DNA of 42,805 nucleotides, from positions 1-42,805 of the forward strand of contig JACOSO010000044.1 of the NCBI GenBank assembly GCA_016178785.1, written 5' to 3'. This DNA comes from Bacteroidota bacterium (GTDB lineage Bacteria > Bacteroidota > Bacteroidia > Cytophagales > Cyclobacteriaceae). The position numbers were made by a program, and so were the translations under genes. The notes under the pieces were generated by a model, which was given only the letters and a program-made list of their open reading frames with translations, was not told the DNA's origin and made no database searches. Below, piece by piece: positions 32,519 to 41,661 of the stretch (its first letter is position 1; each line of letters opens with the position of its first letter).

Positions 32519-34654
32519 TTAATAAAATTTGTAGCGTTTGTCTTTGATGTTCGAGCCCTCTTTGATTGCTTCTGCAATATTAAGGCCCGATTTGTTGTTC
32601 AAGTTCTTTGTCAATTCGTCTTTGAAAGTAGTGTAATTTCCTGTTTCAGGGGCAATAGTTTTATTTTGAAGCTCCAGTACAATCACTCCATTTTCTCCAG
32701 CGAAAGCTGTTGAACTTTTTCCGTTTTCCAAGGAGAACGCTCGACCTACAGCCGTTGGGTCAAGACCAGCGCCAGGGATTGAATTGGAAGAGAATTTCAA
32801 ATCGCTTGACGAATTGATCACTGCATCGTTGCCAAATAATTTGGCCATCTCTTCAATAGCGCCTTTTTGTGAATTCAGTTTTTCGCTGATCTTCTTGCCT
32901 TTGAGAATATTACGCACTGCAGGGGTGATCTCCTCCTTCACGCTTTCAAAAGAACGATATCCTTCCTCAGTCTCACCTGTCATTACAGCCACAACGTAGT
33001 TGGCGTCTACGTCAAACACTTCAGAGGCTTTTCCTTCGTTTCCATCGCGGAACAACCAAGACACTATTTTGCGGGCATCGTTCAAATTGTTAACGCGCTG
33101 ATCAGTAGTATTAAGGTCGTTGGCCTGGAGTACGTTCAATTTTTCCTTTTCCGCTTTTGCCTTGAATGCGTTCACACCGGAAAGGCCGGCTGCGAAATTC
33201 TGCGCCTTCAAGTAAGCTGCATTATGTGTATCATCACTTGGCGCGATTTTCAATTCAACAGAAGCCACCGTGTAGGATGAATTATCCTTCAAAGCTGTAA
33301 CCTCGATGATGTGATAGCCAAATTGTGTTTCAACCACATCGCCAAGTAAACCTGTTTTCTTAGCTGCGAACACGGCATTTTGAAAAGGCTTCACCATCTG
33401 GCCCGAAGTAAAGTAGCCGAGATCCCCTCCGCGTGAGGCAGTTCCATCGGTACCAAACTCACGTGCTTTGGCAGCGAAGCTGGCACCGCCTTTAATTTCC
33501 GCTAAAATCTTTTTCGCTTTGTCTTTCGCGATTTTCTTCTTCTCGACAGATTCATCATCCCACTTGATCAAAATGTGCGATGCTTTCGCGGCATAGACTG
33601 TATCAGTCCCAACCTTCACCACTTTAATTACCTTATAAGAACCGTTTTCAAGGAAAGGGCCGATTACATTTCCACTCACCAGTTTATCTTTGGTCAGTGT
33701 TGAGGGTAAATTGGCAGCTGTATATTTCGCATAAGGGTTTTGTCCTTCAGTGTTTGTCACCGCAAAAACTGAGTCATCACTAACAGTTTTAAAATCATTC
33801 GCGATTTTTTCAGTGTCCTTCTTCACTTTTGCAGAGTCTTCAGAAGAAGCTACAACCGGAAATGTTACATAGCTCAAACTGCGTGTGAACTTCGCTTTAT
33901 ATTTTTCTTTGTTCTTGTTGTAGTAATCTTTCAGATCGCTGTCGCTCACTTTCACACTCGAATCACTCATTGCAAAGAAAGGCACAAATAAAATTTTAAC
34001 TTCGGCAACATCGTTTTGATTGTGGTAGCCTCGCTCAGCTTCTGATGTCGTCACATAATTACTTTTGATGAGCAAATTTTCATACTTAATCCGTTCACGG
34101 CCCAGGCCGAGATTTTTTTGGAACGAATTCCAACGGTACTTGCTTTCCGCCCACTGTGCGTACATCTGTGGGTTGGTTGGCGCAGGCAAGCTCAGGCTCT
34201 TGATGTATTGAACCGCTCGGCTGCGATCAAAATTTCCGGCTGAGTCGGTGAAGGATTGTTTCACGTTAGGATCGATATTCTTCCCTTGCACCATATCCCA
34301 TACCTCATCGGTGGTTACTTTCACTCCGGTTTTTTCAAACTGGCTTCGAATGGCATGTTGAACGATCAAAAGTTCCCATGCCTGCGACTGCAGGAATGAG
34401 CGTTCGCGCTCCCCCGGCTGTTTGCCATAGGATAGAGTGTAATCATTTTCGCGTTCTTGCACCGCGTTCTGAAATTCTTCCCGCGAAATGCTGGTACCGG
34501 CAATCTCTCCAACATTGTTCTGACTGCCTCCAAAAATGGAGCGTGGCCCACTGCCAAACAAGTCACTGCCTACAATAAATGCTCCCATGGCCAAAGCAAC
34601 AAAGCCTACTACAAACTTCGTCATCTTCGTTCTGAGCGTTCCAATCAATGCCAT
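32519..34654 (-). CDS. ppiD: Periplasmic peptidyl-prolyl isomerase/chaperone
   Basis: A 711-residue protein with the PpiD design: a cytoplasmic start (MALIGTLRTKMTKFVVG), one transmembrane helix (residues about 13-33, VGFVALAMGAFIVG), then a SurA-like chaperone domain (about 45-230). A parvulin domain follows around residues 360-460, with SHILIKWDD, GGDLGYFTSGQMVKPFQNAVFAAK and TQFGYHIIEV. Bacteroidota PpiD-type proteins assist folding of outer-membrane and secreted proteins in the periplasm. A second parvulin-like region may be present in the C-terminal part but is degenerate. A good promoter is at 34752-34782 and a strong terminator follows. Confidence 0.94.
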   Translation of the reverse strand: MALIGTLRTKMTKFVVGFVALAMGAFIVGSDLFGSGPRSIFGGSQNNVGEIAGTSISREEFQNAVQERENDYTLSYGKQPGERERSFLQSQAWELLIVQHAIRSQFEKTGVKVTTDEVWDMVQGKNIDPNVKQSFTDSAGNFDRSRAVQYIKSLSLPAPTNPQMYAQWAESKYRWNSFQKNLGLGRERIKYENLLIKSNYVTTSEAERGYHNQNDVAEVKILFVPFFAMSDSSVKVSDSDLKDYYNKNKEKYKAKFTRSLSYVTFPVVASSEDSAKVKKDTEKIANDFKTVSDDSVFAVTNTEGQNPYAKYTAANLPSTLTKDKLVSGNVIGPFLENGSYKVIKVVKVGTDTVYAAKASHILIKWDDESVEKKKIAKDKAKKILAEIKGGASFAAKAREFGTDGTASRGGDLGYFTSGQMVKPFQNAVFAAKKTGLLGDVVETQFGYHIIEVTALKDNSSYTVASVELKIAPSDDTHNAAYLKAQNFAAGLSGVNAFKAKAEKEKLNVLQANDLNTTDQRVNNLNDARKIVSWLFRDGNEGKASEVFDVDANYVVAVMTGETEEGYRSFESVKEEITPAVRNILKGKKISEKLNSQKGAIEEMAKLFGNDAVINSSSDLKFSSNSIPGAGLDPTAVGRAFSLENGKSSTAFAGENGVIVLELQNKTIAPETGNYTTFKDELTKNLNNKSGLNIAEAIKEGSNIKDKRYKFY

Positions 34655-34751
34655 AAATTCGGTGTATAATTAAAATTGTTTAGCTGTTTATTTCGTCTCA
34701 AAGAACCGGTCAAACTCCCCGCCCTCTCGGATTTACCCTAAAAAAGGAGTG

Positions 34752-34782
34752 CAAATTTAAACGGATATTAGTATTCGCCAAA
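34752..34782 (-). promoter_or_regulatory. Bacteroidota-type promoter of ppiD
   Basis: On the minus strand TTTG (34779-34782) is followed after exactly 19 bp by TAAATTTG (34752-34759), matching the TTTG-N19-TAnnTTTG consensus of the phylum's primary sigma factor. Transcription would start near 34745, giving a leader of about 90 nt before the ppiD ATG. Confidence 0.75.
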
Positions 34783-34889
34783 GCAAACTTTGAATTATAA
34801 CCATCTGTAAAATTGAGGGTTACAAAATAAAGAGTAACATCAAAGAAGTTGACAGTTTACAACTGATCAATTGTAAACATAAGCGGTTG

Positions 34890-36170
34890 CTAATGAGGGT
34901 CGCTCTCTTTGTCCCAGATCACTTTTACGGTGTCAATTCGCTTCTTGTCAGTCTTGAGGATTACAAAAGTGAATGGCAGAATAGTGACAGTATCCCCCTG
35001 CTTTGGGAAATCTTCAGTATAAGCTAAAATCAAGCCTCCCAGCGTTTCATATTCACCCGTAGGCAAGTTAAATCCGAAATTGTCATTGAGATAATCTACT
35101 TCGAGGCGGGCACTGAAAACAAAAGTACGCTCATCTACTTTCATTTCTATCAAGTCATCGCTGTCATGTTCGTCTTCGATCTCGCCAAAAATCTCTTCCA
35201 TCAGATCTTCCATGCTCACCATGCCCGAAGTACCGCCAAATTCATCTACAACTACGGCAATGCTTTTTCGCTCTTTAATCAATTGCACCATCAATTCATT
35301 CGCCATGGAGGTTTCCTGCGTAATGACAACCGGTGTTATGATCTCTTCCATACTCGATGGTTTTTTAAATAAGGCTGCTGAATGACAGTAGCCAATTAAA
35401 TCATCGATCGTCTCCTTGTAAATTAATATTTTAGAATGGCCGCTTTCAACAAACGCTTTTCTCAGCGCATCAATTCCTTCATGGATGCCGACCGATGCAA
35501 TCTCCATTCGCGGAATCATACAGTCGCGTACTTTCACTTTTTTGAATTCAAGCGCATTGTGAAATATTTTTTTATCCAATTCTATCTCTTCGTCTTCGTG
35601 CTTCACCTTCATCATATTTTTCAAGTAGTTGTTCAGATCAGTGAGACCGAAAACAGGTTTGACTTCTGAATATTCACTACCCAGAATTTTAGTGATCACA
35701 AATTTGGAAAGTCCTACAATTGAAAACGTAAGCGGATACAAAATCCAATAACAAATATTGAACGGAACAGCGAGCGCAGCCAAGACTAAGTTTGGATTAA
35801 TCAGAAACAAACTTTTTGGCAGAAATTCAGCAGTAAATAAAATGAAGAGGGTAGAAACGGTTGTTTCAATAACCAACCGAATAACTTCGTCATTAGAATT
35901 TTCCGGTAAAAAATCAAGCAACGGGTCGATGAACTGTGCCATGAAAATTCCAAAAAGCACCAATGCCACTGTGTTGCCAATGAGTGTTGTACCGATAAAA
36001 GTGGAAGGATCTTTTAAAAACCTTGACATGATCATGCCCCAGGTTTTGCCTTGTTTGCCCTGAAGTTCAATCTGCAACTTGTTGGCCGAAAGAAAAGCAA
36101 TCTCTATTCCGGCAAAGAAAAAAGAAAATACGAGCGTGGTGAGTATGAGCGGAAGTAAACTGGTATCCAT
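34890..36170 (-). CDS. CNNM/HlyC/CorC-family membrane protein
   Basis: A 426-residue protein. Residues 1-190 form a DUF21/CNNM membrane domain with several hydrophobic helices (FSFFFAGIEIAFLSANKLQIELQ, FIGTTLIGNTVALVLFG, LFTAEFLPKSLFLINP). A CBS pair follows (about 205-320: VRDCMIPRMEIASVGI, VVVDEFGGTSGMVSMEDLMEEIFGEIEDE) and a C-terminal CorC/HlyC domain (LEVDYLNDNFGFNLPTGEYETLGGLIL). The family mediates Mg2+ or Na+ transport linked to magnesium balance; in Flavobacteria the relative GldE is tied to gliding. Which role applies here is unclear. It follows the 51-aa gene by 3 bp and so is part of that operon. Confidence 0.93.
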   Translation of the reverse strand: MDTSLLPLILTTLVFSFFFAGIEIAFLSANKLQIELQGKQGKTWGMIMSRFLKDPSTFIGTTLIGNTVALVLFGIFMAQFIDPLLDFLPENSNDEVIRLVIETTVSTLFILFTAEFLPKSLFLINPNLVLAALAVPFNICYWILYPLTFSIVGLSKFVITKILGSEYSEVKPVFGLTDLNNYLKNMMKVKHEDEEIELDKKIFHNALEFKKVKVRDCMIPRMEIASVGIHEGIDALRKAFVESGHSKILIYKETIDDLIGYCHSAALFKKPSSMEEIITPVVITQETSMANELMVQLIKERKSIAVVVDEFGGTSGMVSMEDLMEEIFGEIEDEHDSDDLIEMKVDERTFVFSARLEVDYLNDNFGFNLPTGEYETLGGLILAYTEDFPKQGDTVTILPFTFVILKTDKKRIDTVKVIWDKESDPH

Positions 36171-36173
36171 AGT

Positions 36174-36329
36174 TTATTTCTTCTTGCGATAAACGTAGAA
36201 AAAAAAGAGGGCTATCGACAGCATCACCGCCCAATAACCCTGACTTGCACCTAGAGTCATCATTTCATAGATACCGATAATGACAAAAGCAGTCGCTAAT
36301 GAAAGTAAAAGGGAGTTGGTCAGGTTCAT
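36174..36329 (-). CDS. 51-residue two-helix membrane protein
   Basis: The minus-strand frame reads MNLTNSLLLSLATAFVIIGI, then YEMMTLGASQGYWAVMLS, then IALFFFYVYRKKK and TAA. Two hydrophobic helices (residues about 5-23 and 33-48) and a basic tail show a small membrane protein. It stops 3 bp before the ATG of the CNNM/CorC gene, so the two are coupled. Its existence is supported by this spacing, the clean reading frame and its topology; function is unknown. Confidence 0.8.
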   Translation of the reverse strand: MNLTNSLLLSLATAFVIIGIYEMMTLGASQGYWAVMLSIALFFFYVYRKKK

Positions 36330-36345
36330 GAAACCGCAAAGATAG

Positions 36346-36503
36346 TAGAATTAGGGATTAGACATTGGGACTTAGGCATTAGGACTTAGGTCTTGGGTGT
36401 TAGGCCCTGGGTTTTGGAATTAGGAATTTGATTTAGTATTTCGATCAATTGATCAACAAACCCCCTAATGCCTAAGAGCTAAGTCCTAAGCCCTAAGACC
36501 CAA
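36346..36503. repeat. Large inverted array of GGACTTAGG/CCTAAGTC words
   Basis: The left side has many degenerate copies of TTAGGACTTAGGTCTTGGG, and the right side their reverse complements (CCTAATGCCTAAGAGC, TAAGTCCTAAGCCC). They are separated by a short AT-rich segment with the palindrome GATCAATTGATC. The whole could fold into a long imperfect hairpin. It lies between lptC and the 51-aa gene. Related words occur at 24720-24755. Confidence 0.7.
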
Positions 36504-36504
36504 G

Positions 36505-37038
36505 TTATTCATTCACATGCACGTTGCCCGAAGTGTTTTTGAGCGAGTAATTTGATAGGTCCTGATCTGCCGTCAGACCTGTGCCATAAATCACATCTTC
36601 CTTGTCGGTGATGGTAACGAATTTATCGGTAAATATTTTCTTCGTGTCTGGCTTCCAAAAAAGTTCTTCTGAATTGAGTTGCTGCTGCTTCTCAATATTT
36701 TTTACCTCTACTTTTCCTCGGCCTCTCCATTTATTTTCTTCTTTAAAAAAATAAGCTGTGTTCGCCCGCAGTGTTGATGTCATTTTGCCTGTCAGGTCAT
36801 AAAACTCGATGTACACTCCTTCAGGAAATTCACGGTCGCCATTTTGAAACTCGTTTAGTTTTTTGGCTTGCAAAATCGTCTTCAGCTTTTCCTTTTCTGT
36901 GTGGTACACGACAATGTTCTGCGCCTGTTTCAATGGCCCATCATACACGACCGGTTTGGCAGCTTCTTTTGTAGAACATGCGGCCAAAAACAGAGCCAAA
37001 CAGATACTAAGCGCAGGTATCGAATTTCTAAAATCCAT
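36505..37038 (-). CDS. lptC: LptC-like LPS transport lipoprotein
   Basis: A 177-residue protein; the start at 37038 (MDFRNSIPALSI) is chosen over an upstream Met because it opens a signal peptide. Lipobox LAAC (Cys21). The remainder is a beta-jellyroll: QAQNIVVYHTEKEKLKTILQAKKL, then EFPEGVYIEFYDLTGKMTSTLRANTAYFFKEENKW, RGKVEVKNIEKQQQLNSEELFW and KFVTITDKEDVIYGTGLTADQDLSNYSLKNTSGNVHV. This matches LptC, which moves lipopolysaccharide from the LptBFG pump to LptA. Bacteroidota versions are often lipoproteins. It lies in the minus-strand envelope cluster. Confidence 0.9.
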   Translation of the reverse strand: MDFRNSIPALSICLALFLAACSTKEAAKPVVYDGPLKQAQNIVVYHTEKEKLKTILQAKKLNEFQNGDREFPEGVYIEFYDLTGKMTSTLRANTAYFFKEENKWRGRGKVEVKNIEKQQQLNSEELFWKPDTKKIFTDKFVTITDKEDVIYGTGLTADQDLSNYSLKNTSGNVHVNE

Positions 37039-37100
37039 TTTCAAATAAACAAAGAAGGCCGGCAATACGCCAGCCTCCTGCAACTATCGTGCAAGTGTTT

Positions 37101-38426
37101 TTACTCTTTGCGAGCCTTAACGGTTACCGGTTCATCGATCCAGCACGCCAGTTTTTTTGCTTCACCGGTTTTCCAGCCAGCCTTTAGAATGTCTGCAGCC
37201 GTAGGATATTGACCAAGGGCTGCCTCCATTTTTTCACGGTTGCCTGACTTCAAATACATCTGGAAGGCAGCGATGTAAACTAATTTTGATTCAGCCGAAC
37301 CTTGAGTTTTTGAGCAGTCACCGGATGCTGAAGCATAGAGGTCACCCATGTGCTCATAGCCGTCCTTGCTTGTAGGATCCACCACCAGTGCCTGCTTGTA
37401 AAGATCGCGGGCTCCTGTCTTATTTCCTTTTTGAAATTCAATATCGCCCTTCAAAATTTCGACCCATGCTTTTTCTGCAGGAGACGCGGCTTTTGTTTGT
37501 AGTTCACTCACCAACGGACCTGCCTTATCAAAATTTTTACCCTGAATGTAAGCTGAGCAAAGTTCCTTGGTCACTCCAAAATCGGGCGATGTGCTGTGCA
37601 ACAATTCTGCCGCTTGCAGCCAAACAGGATCGCTTGCACATTTATCGCTTAGCATGATCTGGTATATTTTCTTGGCAGCCATTGCATCGGTAGGGTTGGC
37701 CTTGAATTTGGGTTCGAAGTTTTTCTTTGCAAACGCACAGTTTAGCTTCACCACTTTTGCAAGTTTGGCATCTACTGCGCCAGTTACTTTCTTATACTTA
37801 TCAAGGTCGCCCGATTTATTTTGCTCTTGGGCTTTTTTAACCTTGGCATCGATAACCTCCATCAGCTTGTTGTAGCGCTGCATCACCTGATCTTCGTTAA
37901 GGCTTTTGAGCAATTCAACGTTGTTTTTGATGATGCCCATATAAGAATCAAGATTGTTGTCAAGGACATTGTTGCCGCTCACTTCATAGACCTTATCAAA
38001 AATGGCAAGCACTTCGGCAGCTTTATCTTTGTTCTGCCCATTATACTTATAAGCGGAGATGGCCTTGCGGTTGAGTACATTCATCTCATCGCCACAGCTT
38101 TTCACACGCAAGTCATACACGAGCATTAGAGAATCGACATAGTTTTGCTTTGTGGCAGGGTCAAGTTCCTGGCTTGCCAATTTATCGTAGGTCTCAATGG
38201 CGGCAACATATAAATCGGAGTGCCACTGAGGAACATTCTTCAACATCCAGTTGATGCCCCCTGTAGCACCTTTATAGTTTTGTTCTTTCATGGCAGATCT
38301 GAAAGATTCCACCTGCTTTTCTGCTTTAGCCAAATCTTGCGGCCATTTGTAGTCCGTGCATTGCGCCCAAGAAGTGATTGTTCCGACAATGAACGCCAAG
38401 ACCAAAAACATTTTTTTACTCTGCAT
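37101..38426 (-). CDS. TPR-repeat envelope protein
   Basis: A 441-residue protein with signal peptide (MQSKKMFLVLAFIVGTITSWAQ). The N-terminal and central parts are helical with loose repeats (LAKAEKQVESFRSAMKEQNYKGA, AAEVLAIFDKVYEVSGNN). The C-terminus has clearer TPR units (ILKGDIEFQKGNKTGARDLYKQALVVDPTSKDGYEHMGDLYASA). Several Cys (AQC, KSCGDE, KLNCAFAK, GDCSK, KLACWIDEP) lie at intervals. It is expected in the periplasm, where it may scaffold outer-membrane assembly, as suggested by its place between an outer-membrane barrel and lptC. Function is not established. Confidence 0.9.
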   Translation of the reverse strand: MQSKKMFLVLAFIVGTITSWAQCTDYKWPQDLAKAEKQVESFRSAMKEQNYKGATGGINWMLKNVPQWHSDLYVAAIETYDKLASQELDPATKQNYVDSLMLVYDLRVKSCGDEMNVLNRKAISAYKYNGQNKDKAAEVLAIFDKVYEVSGNNVLDNNLDSYMGIIKNNVELLKSLNEDQVMQRYNKLMEVIDAKVKKAQEQNKSGDLDKYKKVTGAVDAKLAKVVKLNCAFAKKNFEPKFKANPTDAMAAKKIYQIMLSDKCASDPVWLQAAELLHSTSPDFGVTKELCSAYIQGKNFDKAGPLVSELQTKAASPAEKAWVEILKGDIEFQKGNKTGARDLYKQALVVDPTSKDGYEHMGDLYASASGDCSKTQGSAESKLVYIAAFQMYLKSGNREKMEAALGQYPTAADILKAGWKTGEAKKLACWIDEPVTVKARKE

Positions 38427-38437
38427 ACAAATAGATT

Positions 38438-39718
38438 TTATTCAAACTTTCTTTTTATAAACCAAAAACGATCATTAAACGTCACACCAAAATAAACACG
38501 AAAATAGTTTTCCTGCAGCAAATTTTGAGAGGTAACGCCTCTTTGACCAATTTTAATGCCAAGATCGAGGGTAGAAATGCTGCTCACCGGAAATGAAAAT
38601 CCAAAAGTGGCGCCAACGTCTGTTAGCTGATTCCCATTCACAAGCATCGGTGATTTTTCGTAACTCGCCCCTATTCGATAGGTGATGCGATTTAAGTAGT
38701 TAGTGAAGTCATCCGGTTGAGGTATGATCTCTGCACCAAATCCTGTACGATAGCCAATGGTTGGATTACCGAGATACTGCCTTGTGCCATCGTTTGTACG
38801 ATAATCAAATTTCTGATAGTCGAGGGAAGTGAAATCCCAGCCCACTTTCCATCGATTGACTTTACTAAAGGAAACCCCAAAACCAAAATTGTAAGGGATT
38901 GATAATTTTCCGTATTGATTACTGACCGTTAAGGAATCGATGATCTGACCTCGAACGGAGGTAGATTGAAGGCGGGTAAGATGCTGTGCATTTAAGTTGG
39001 ATCCTAAGCTCCCGATAGCACCTAAACTCAACTGGTAGTTTTTGCGGAACAAAGAATCGATGTGAAACTGCATGCCTCCACTGAAATTCAATCCATGAAA
39101 AGCATCCCTGGTGTAAAGACCTCCATTGGCAGTGGCGGCAGGATTGTAGGAATAATTTTGAGTCACAATCGATCCGAATAAATAGCTCGCCTTTGCCCCG
39201 AGCGACAAATATTTATTCAGCTGCACCCCATTAGCCCAATAAAATTGATTGAGTCCGCCTTTTCCGGTTTGCTGATAGTTTACTATTTGGTAAGTGCCGT
39301 TCGCATAGTCTTGATAACTCAGGTTATAGTTAACATTCGAATAAGGGGTTAACCCAACCGAAGTAGTCCAACGGTTTGCCTTAACCGGAAAGGCAACCAT
39401 GAGGTAATTCAAATTGCCGTTCTGAAAACTTTGCGTGTTGGCACCATCGCTTAACGTTTTCTTCTCGAACTGCATGCCTCCCTGAAAGACGGTCACGTGA
39501 TTGTTGGTAAGCAGGGCTGGATTTACATTGTTGATGTACCATGGACTCCCATTACTTATGCCGATGCCACCCATACCCTGATTCTGAGCAAGGCCATTGT
39601 TAAGCAGATCTCCAATGCCAAACTCGGAAAAAGGGCTTGACGCAATTTGTCCTTTTGCAGCTACTGCAACAAAAAGAAAAATGAAAAGCAAGGGGAAAAA
39701 CTCTCTACAACGCTGCAT
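38438..39718 (-). CDS. Outer-membrane beta-barrel protein, FadL/PorV-like
   Basis: A 426-residue protein with signal peptide (start MQRCREFFPLLFIFLFVAVAAKG) and a body of amphipathic beta-strands (GIGISNGSPWYINNVNPALL, LNYLMVAFPVKANRWTTSVGLTPYSNVNYNL, WKVGWDFTSLDYQKFDYR) ending in VTFNDRFWFIKRKFE. Features such as NNVNPALL and the closing barrel strands suit the PorV/FadL-like group. The ligand or transported substrate is unknown. Its ATG overlaps the coaX stop by 14 bp. Confidence 0.87.
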   Translation of the reverse strand: MQRCREFFPLLFIFLFVAVAAKGQIASSPFSEFGIGDLLNNGLAQNQGMGGIGISNGSPWYINNVNPALLTNNHVTVFQGGMQFEKKTLSDGANTQSFQNGNLNYLMVAFPVKANRWTTSVGLTPYSNVNYNLSYQDYANGTYQIVNYQQTGKGGLNQFYWANGVQLNKYLSLGAKASYLFGSIVTQNYSYNPAATANGGLYTRDAFHGLNFSGGMQFHIDSLFRKNYQLSLGAIGSLGSNLNAQHLTRLQSTSVRGQIIDSLTVSNQYGKLSIPYNFGFGVSFSKVNRWKVGWDFTSLDYQKFDYRTNDGTRQYLGNPTIGYRTGFGAEIIPQPDDFTNYLNRITYRIGASYEKSPMLVNGNQLTDVGATFGFSFPVSSISTLDLGIKIGQRGVTSQNLLQENYFRVYFGVTFNDRFWFIKRKFE

Positions 39719-40418
39719 TATGATTCAAAATCCTATTCAAGCCGATCAAAACAAGATCAGGGGCTGCAAATATGGTAGGTTTCAAGTTGTTTTCAAAAAA
39801 TTGAGTATCGCCCCCGCACAAAACCACCCGCAGGTCGGGATATTTTATTCTATAATTATTGATAAACCCTTCAACCTCACCTAAAATCCCATTCATCACT
39901 CCACTGCGCATGCTACTTTCCGTGCTATCGCCAATGAGCTTTTCTGGTGCTGCCTCCACTAACGGCAAACGCTTGGTAAAAGTATGCATGGCTTCAAAGC
40001 GCATATTAATACCAGGTGAAATTGCTCCACCATAATAATTCTTATTTCGATCCACGAAATCGTAAGTGACACAGGTACCCGCATCAATCACCAGGGCATC
40101 ATCGGACGGAAAAATACTGAGTGCCCCGCACACAGCCGCAATCCGATCGACACCTAACGTCTCAGGGGTTTGGTACAAAATTTTTATAGGCAGTGGAAGC
40201 ACATGTTTTAGCACAAATTTCTTTTCCGCTTTCACGAATCGGGAAATTTCTTCGGCAGGAATTCCAACCGAACTGATGATGCTACTTACAAATTGATTCG
40301 AATCCAAAAACAATTTCAACTCATCCCTTGATTGAAACGAAAATTTCTTCACAAGGTCCGCTCCCGAAAAAGTAGCTGTCTTAATACGTGTATTGCCGCA
40401 GTCGATCACTAAATTCAT
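39705..40418 (-). CDS. coaX: Type III pantothenate kinase
   Basis: A 237-residue protein; the start is ATG 40418 (MNLVIDCGNTR), since the longer frame has no family match. ASKHA-fold motifs are IDCGNTRIK (5-13), LGVDRIAAVCGA and DAGTCVTYDF, plus GGAISPGINMR and VVLCGGDT. It phosphorylates pantothenate, the first step of coenzyme A synthesis, with K+ or NH4+ dependence typical of type III. It starts the minus-strand cluster and shares its 3' end with the barrel gene. Confidence 0.96.
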   Translation of the reverse strand: MNLVIDCGNTRIKTATFSGADLVKKFSFQSRDELKLFLDSNQFVSSIISSVGIPAEEISRFVKAEKKFVLKHVLPLPIKILYQTPETLGVDRIAAVCGALSIFPSDDALVIDAGTCVTYDFVDRNKNYYGGAISPGINMRFEAMHTFTKRLPLVEAAPEKLIGDSTESSMRSGVMNGILGEVEGFINNYRIKYPDLRVVLCGGDTQFFENNLKPTIFAAPDLVLIGLNRILNHNAAL

Positions 40419-40462
40419 TGCAATGATTACTTTCGTTGCTCCAATTTGAAGATTGCGAAAAT

Positions 40463-41575
40463 ATGAAAACAAGGGCGATTAATAAATACCATGTTATTGG
40501 TATGATGTCCGGCACTTCGCTCGATGGCGTTGATGTTGCTTTTTGCCATTTTGAACTCAAAAAAAAACAATGGCATTTTTCGATCGATGTTGCGCAGACT
40601 TTCCCCTATTCAACTGAGTGGAAAAACAAACTTTCAAGTTCGCAACTTCTTTCAGGGGAAAAGCTTATCCAACTTCATTCCGAATACGGAAGATTTTTAG
40701 GCGAACTGTGTATTCGGTTTGTCAGAAAATATAAAATCAAAAAAGTCGACTTGATTGCTTCACACGGGCATACTGTTTTTCATCAGCCCCAAAATAAATT
40801 CACGTTTCAATTGGGCGATGGTAATGCGCTCCACGCAATCACCGATTTGCCTGTGGCATATGATTTCCGAAATTTGGATATCGGGCTCGGAGGCGAAGGC
40901 GCTCCCCTTGTTCCGATTGGGGATCAACTTCTTTTTTCAGAATATGATGTGTGCCTTAATCTGGGCGGCATCGCCAATCTTTCAATGGAGGTGAACGGAA
41001 AGCGAAAGGCCTTCGATATTTGTTTCTGCAATATGGCATTGAATTTTCTATCGGCTAAAGCCGGAAAGGATTTTGATGAAAATGGAAAGCTTTCTTCACA
41101 AGGTAAAGTGAACGAAAAGCTTTTGAACAAACTTGGAAAAATATATTCCGCTGTAAGAAATAAAAGACCTTCGCTTGCTCGCGAAAGTTTTGAAAAGGAA
41201 ATTCGTCCACTGATTGAACCTGATGACGCTGATTTGTATGATAGACTTCGAACAGTTTGCGAATCTATTGCGGCCGAAATTGCACGGGCCATTCCCCGCC
41301 CCAAAAAGAAATTGAAACTTCTTGCTACAGGTGGAGGAGCACACAATGATTTTTTAATCGAATTATTGCGACTAAAACTTGCTAGTCGAGTTGAAATCAT
41401 TGTACCTCGCAAAACCACGGTTGATTTTAAAGAAGCACTCGTATTTGCTTTTTTAGGAGTGCTTCGGTTGCGAGGTGAAATCAACGTATTTAAAAATGTG
41501 ACTAGTGCGAAAAGAGATTCTTGTTCTGGCATTTTAGTTGGAGAGAAATCTTTAAACGCGTTGGCTAATAGATGA
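40463..41575 (+). CDS. anmK: Anhydro-N-acetylmuramic acid kinase
   Basis: A 370-residue protein; ATG 40463 (MKTRAINKYHVIG) is preferred over an earlier Met. Signatures are GMMSGTSLDGVD (13-24), SHGHTVFHQP, GDGNALH, FRNLDIGLGGEGAPLVPIGD, and LATGGGAHNDFLI. It phosphorylates and opens anhMurNAc, recycling peptidoglycan fragments to N-acetylmuramic acid 6-phosphate. It is divergent from coaX across a 44-bp gap that must hold both promoters. Confidence 0.96.
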   Translation: MKTRAINKYHVIGMMSGTSLDGVDVAFCHFELKKKQWHFSIDVAQTFPYSTEWKNKLSSSQLLSGEKLIQLHSEYGRFLGELCIRFVRKYKIKKVDLIASHGHTVFHQPQNKFTFQLGDGNALHAITDLPVAYDFRNLDIGLGGEGAPLVPIGDQLLFSEYDVCLNLGGIANLSMEVNGKRKAFDICFCNMALNFLSAKAGKDFDENGKLSSQGKVNEKLLNKLGKIYSAVRNKRPSLARESFEKEIRPLIEPDDADLYDRLRTVCESIAAEIARAIPRPKKKLKLLATGGGAHNDFLIELLRLKLASRVEIIVPRKTTVDFKEALVFAFLGVLRLRGEINVFKNVTSAKRDSCSGILVGEKSLNALANR

Positions 41576-41645
41576 GTTGAGATTCGTTTAGATGCCGGAA
41601 TGGCAAACAACGCTCACAGATCACAAGGAAGTTGTACGCGATTTT

Positions 41646-41653
41646 TATATTTG
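41646..41653 (+). promoter_or_regulatory. Candidate -7 box (TATATTTG) for the dehydrogenase gene
   Basis: TATATTTG matches TAnnTTTG and lies 41 bp before the ATG. No strong -33 TTTG is found at 19 bp, so confidence is moderate to low. Confidence 0.4.
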
Positions 41654-41661
41654 CACGCCCT

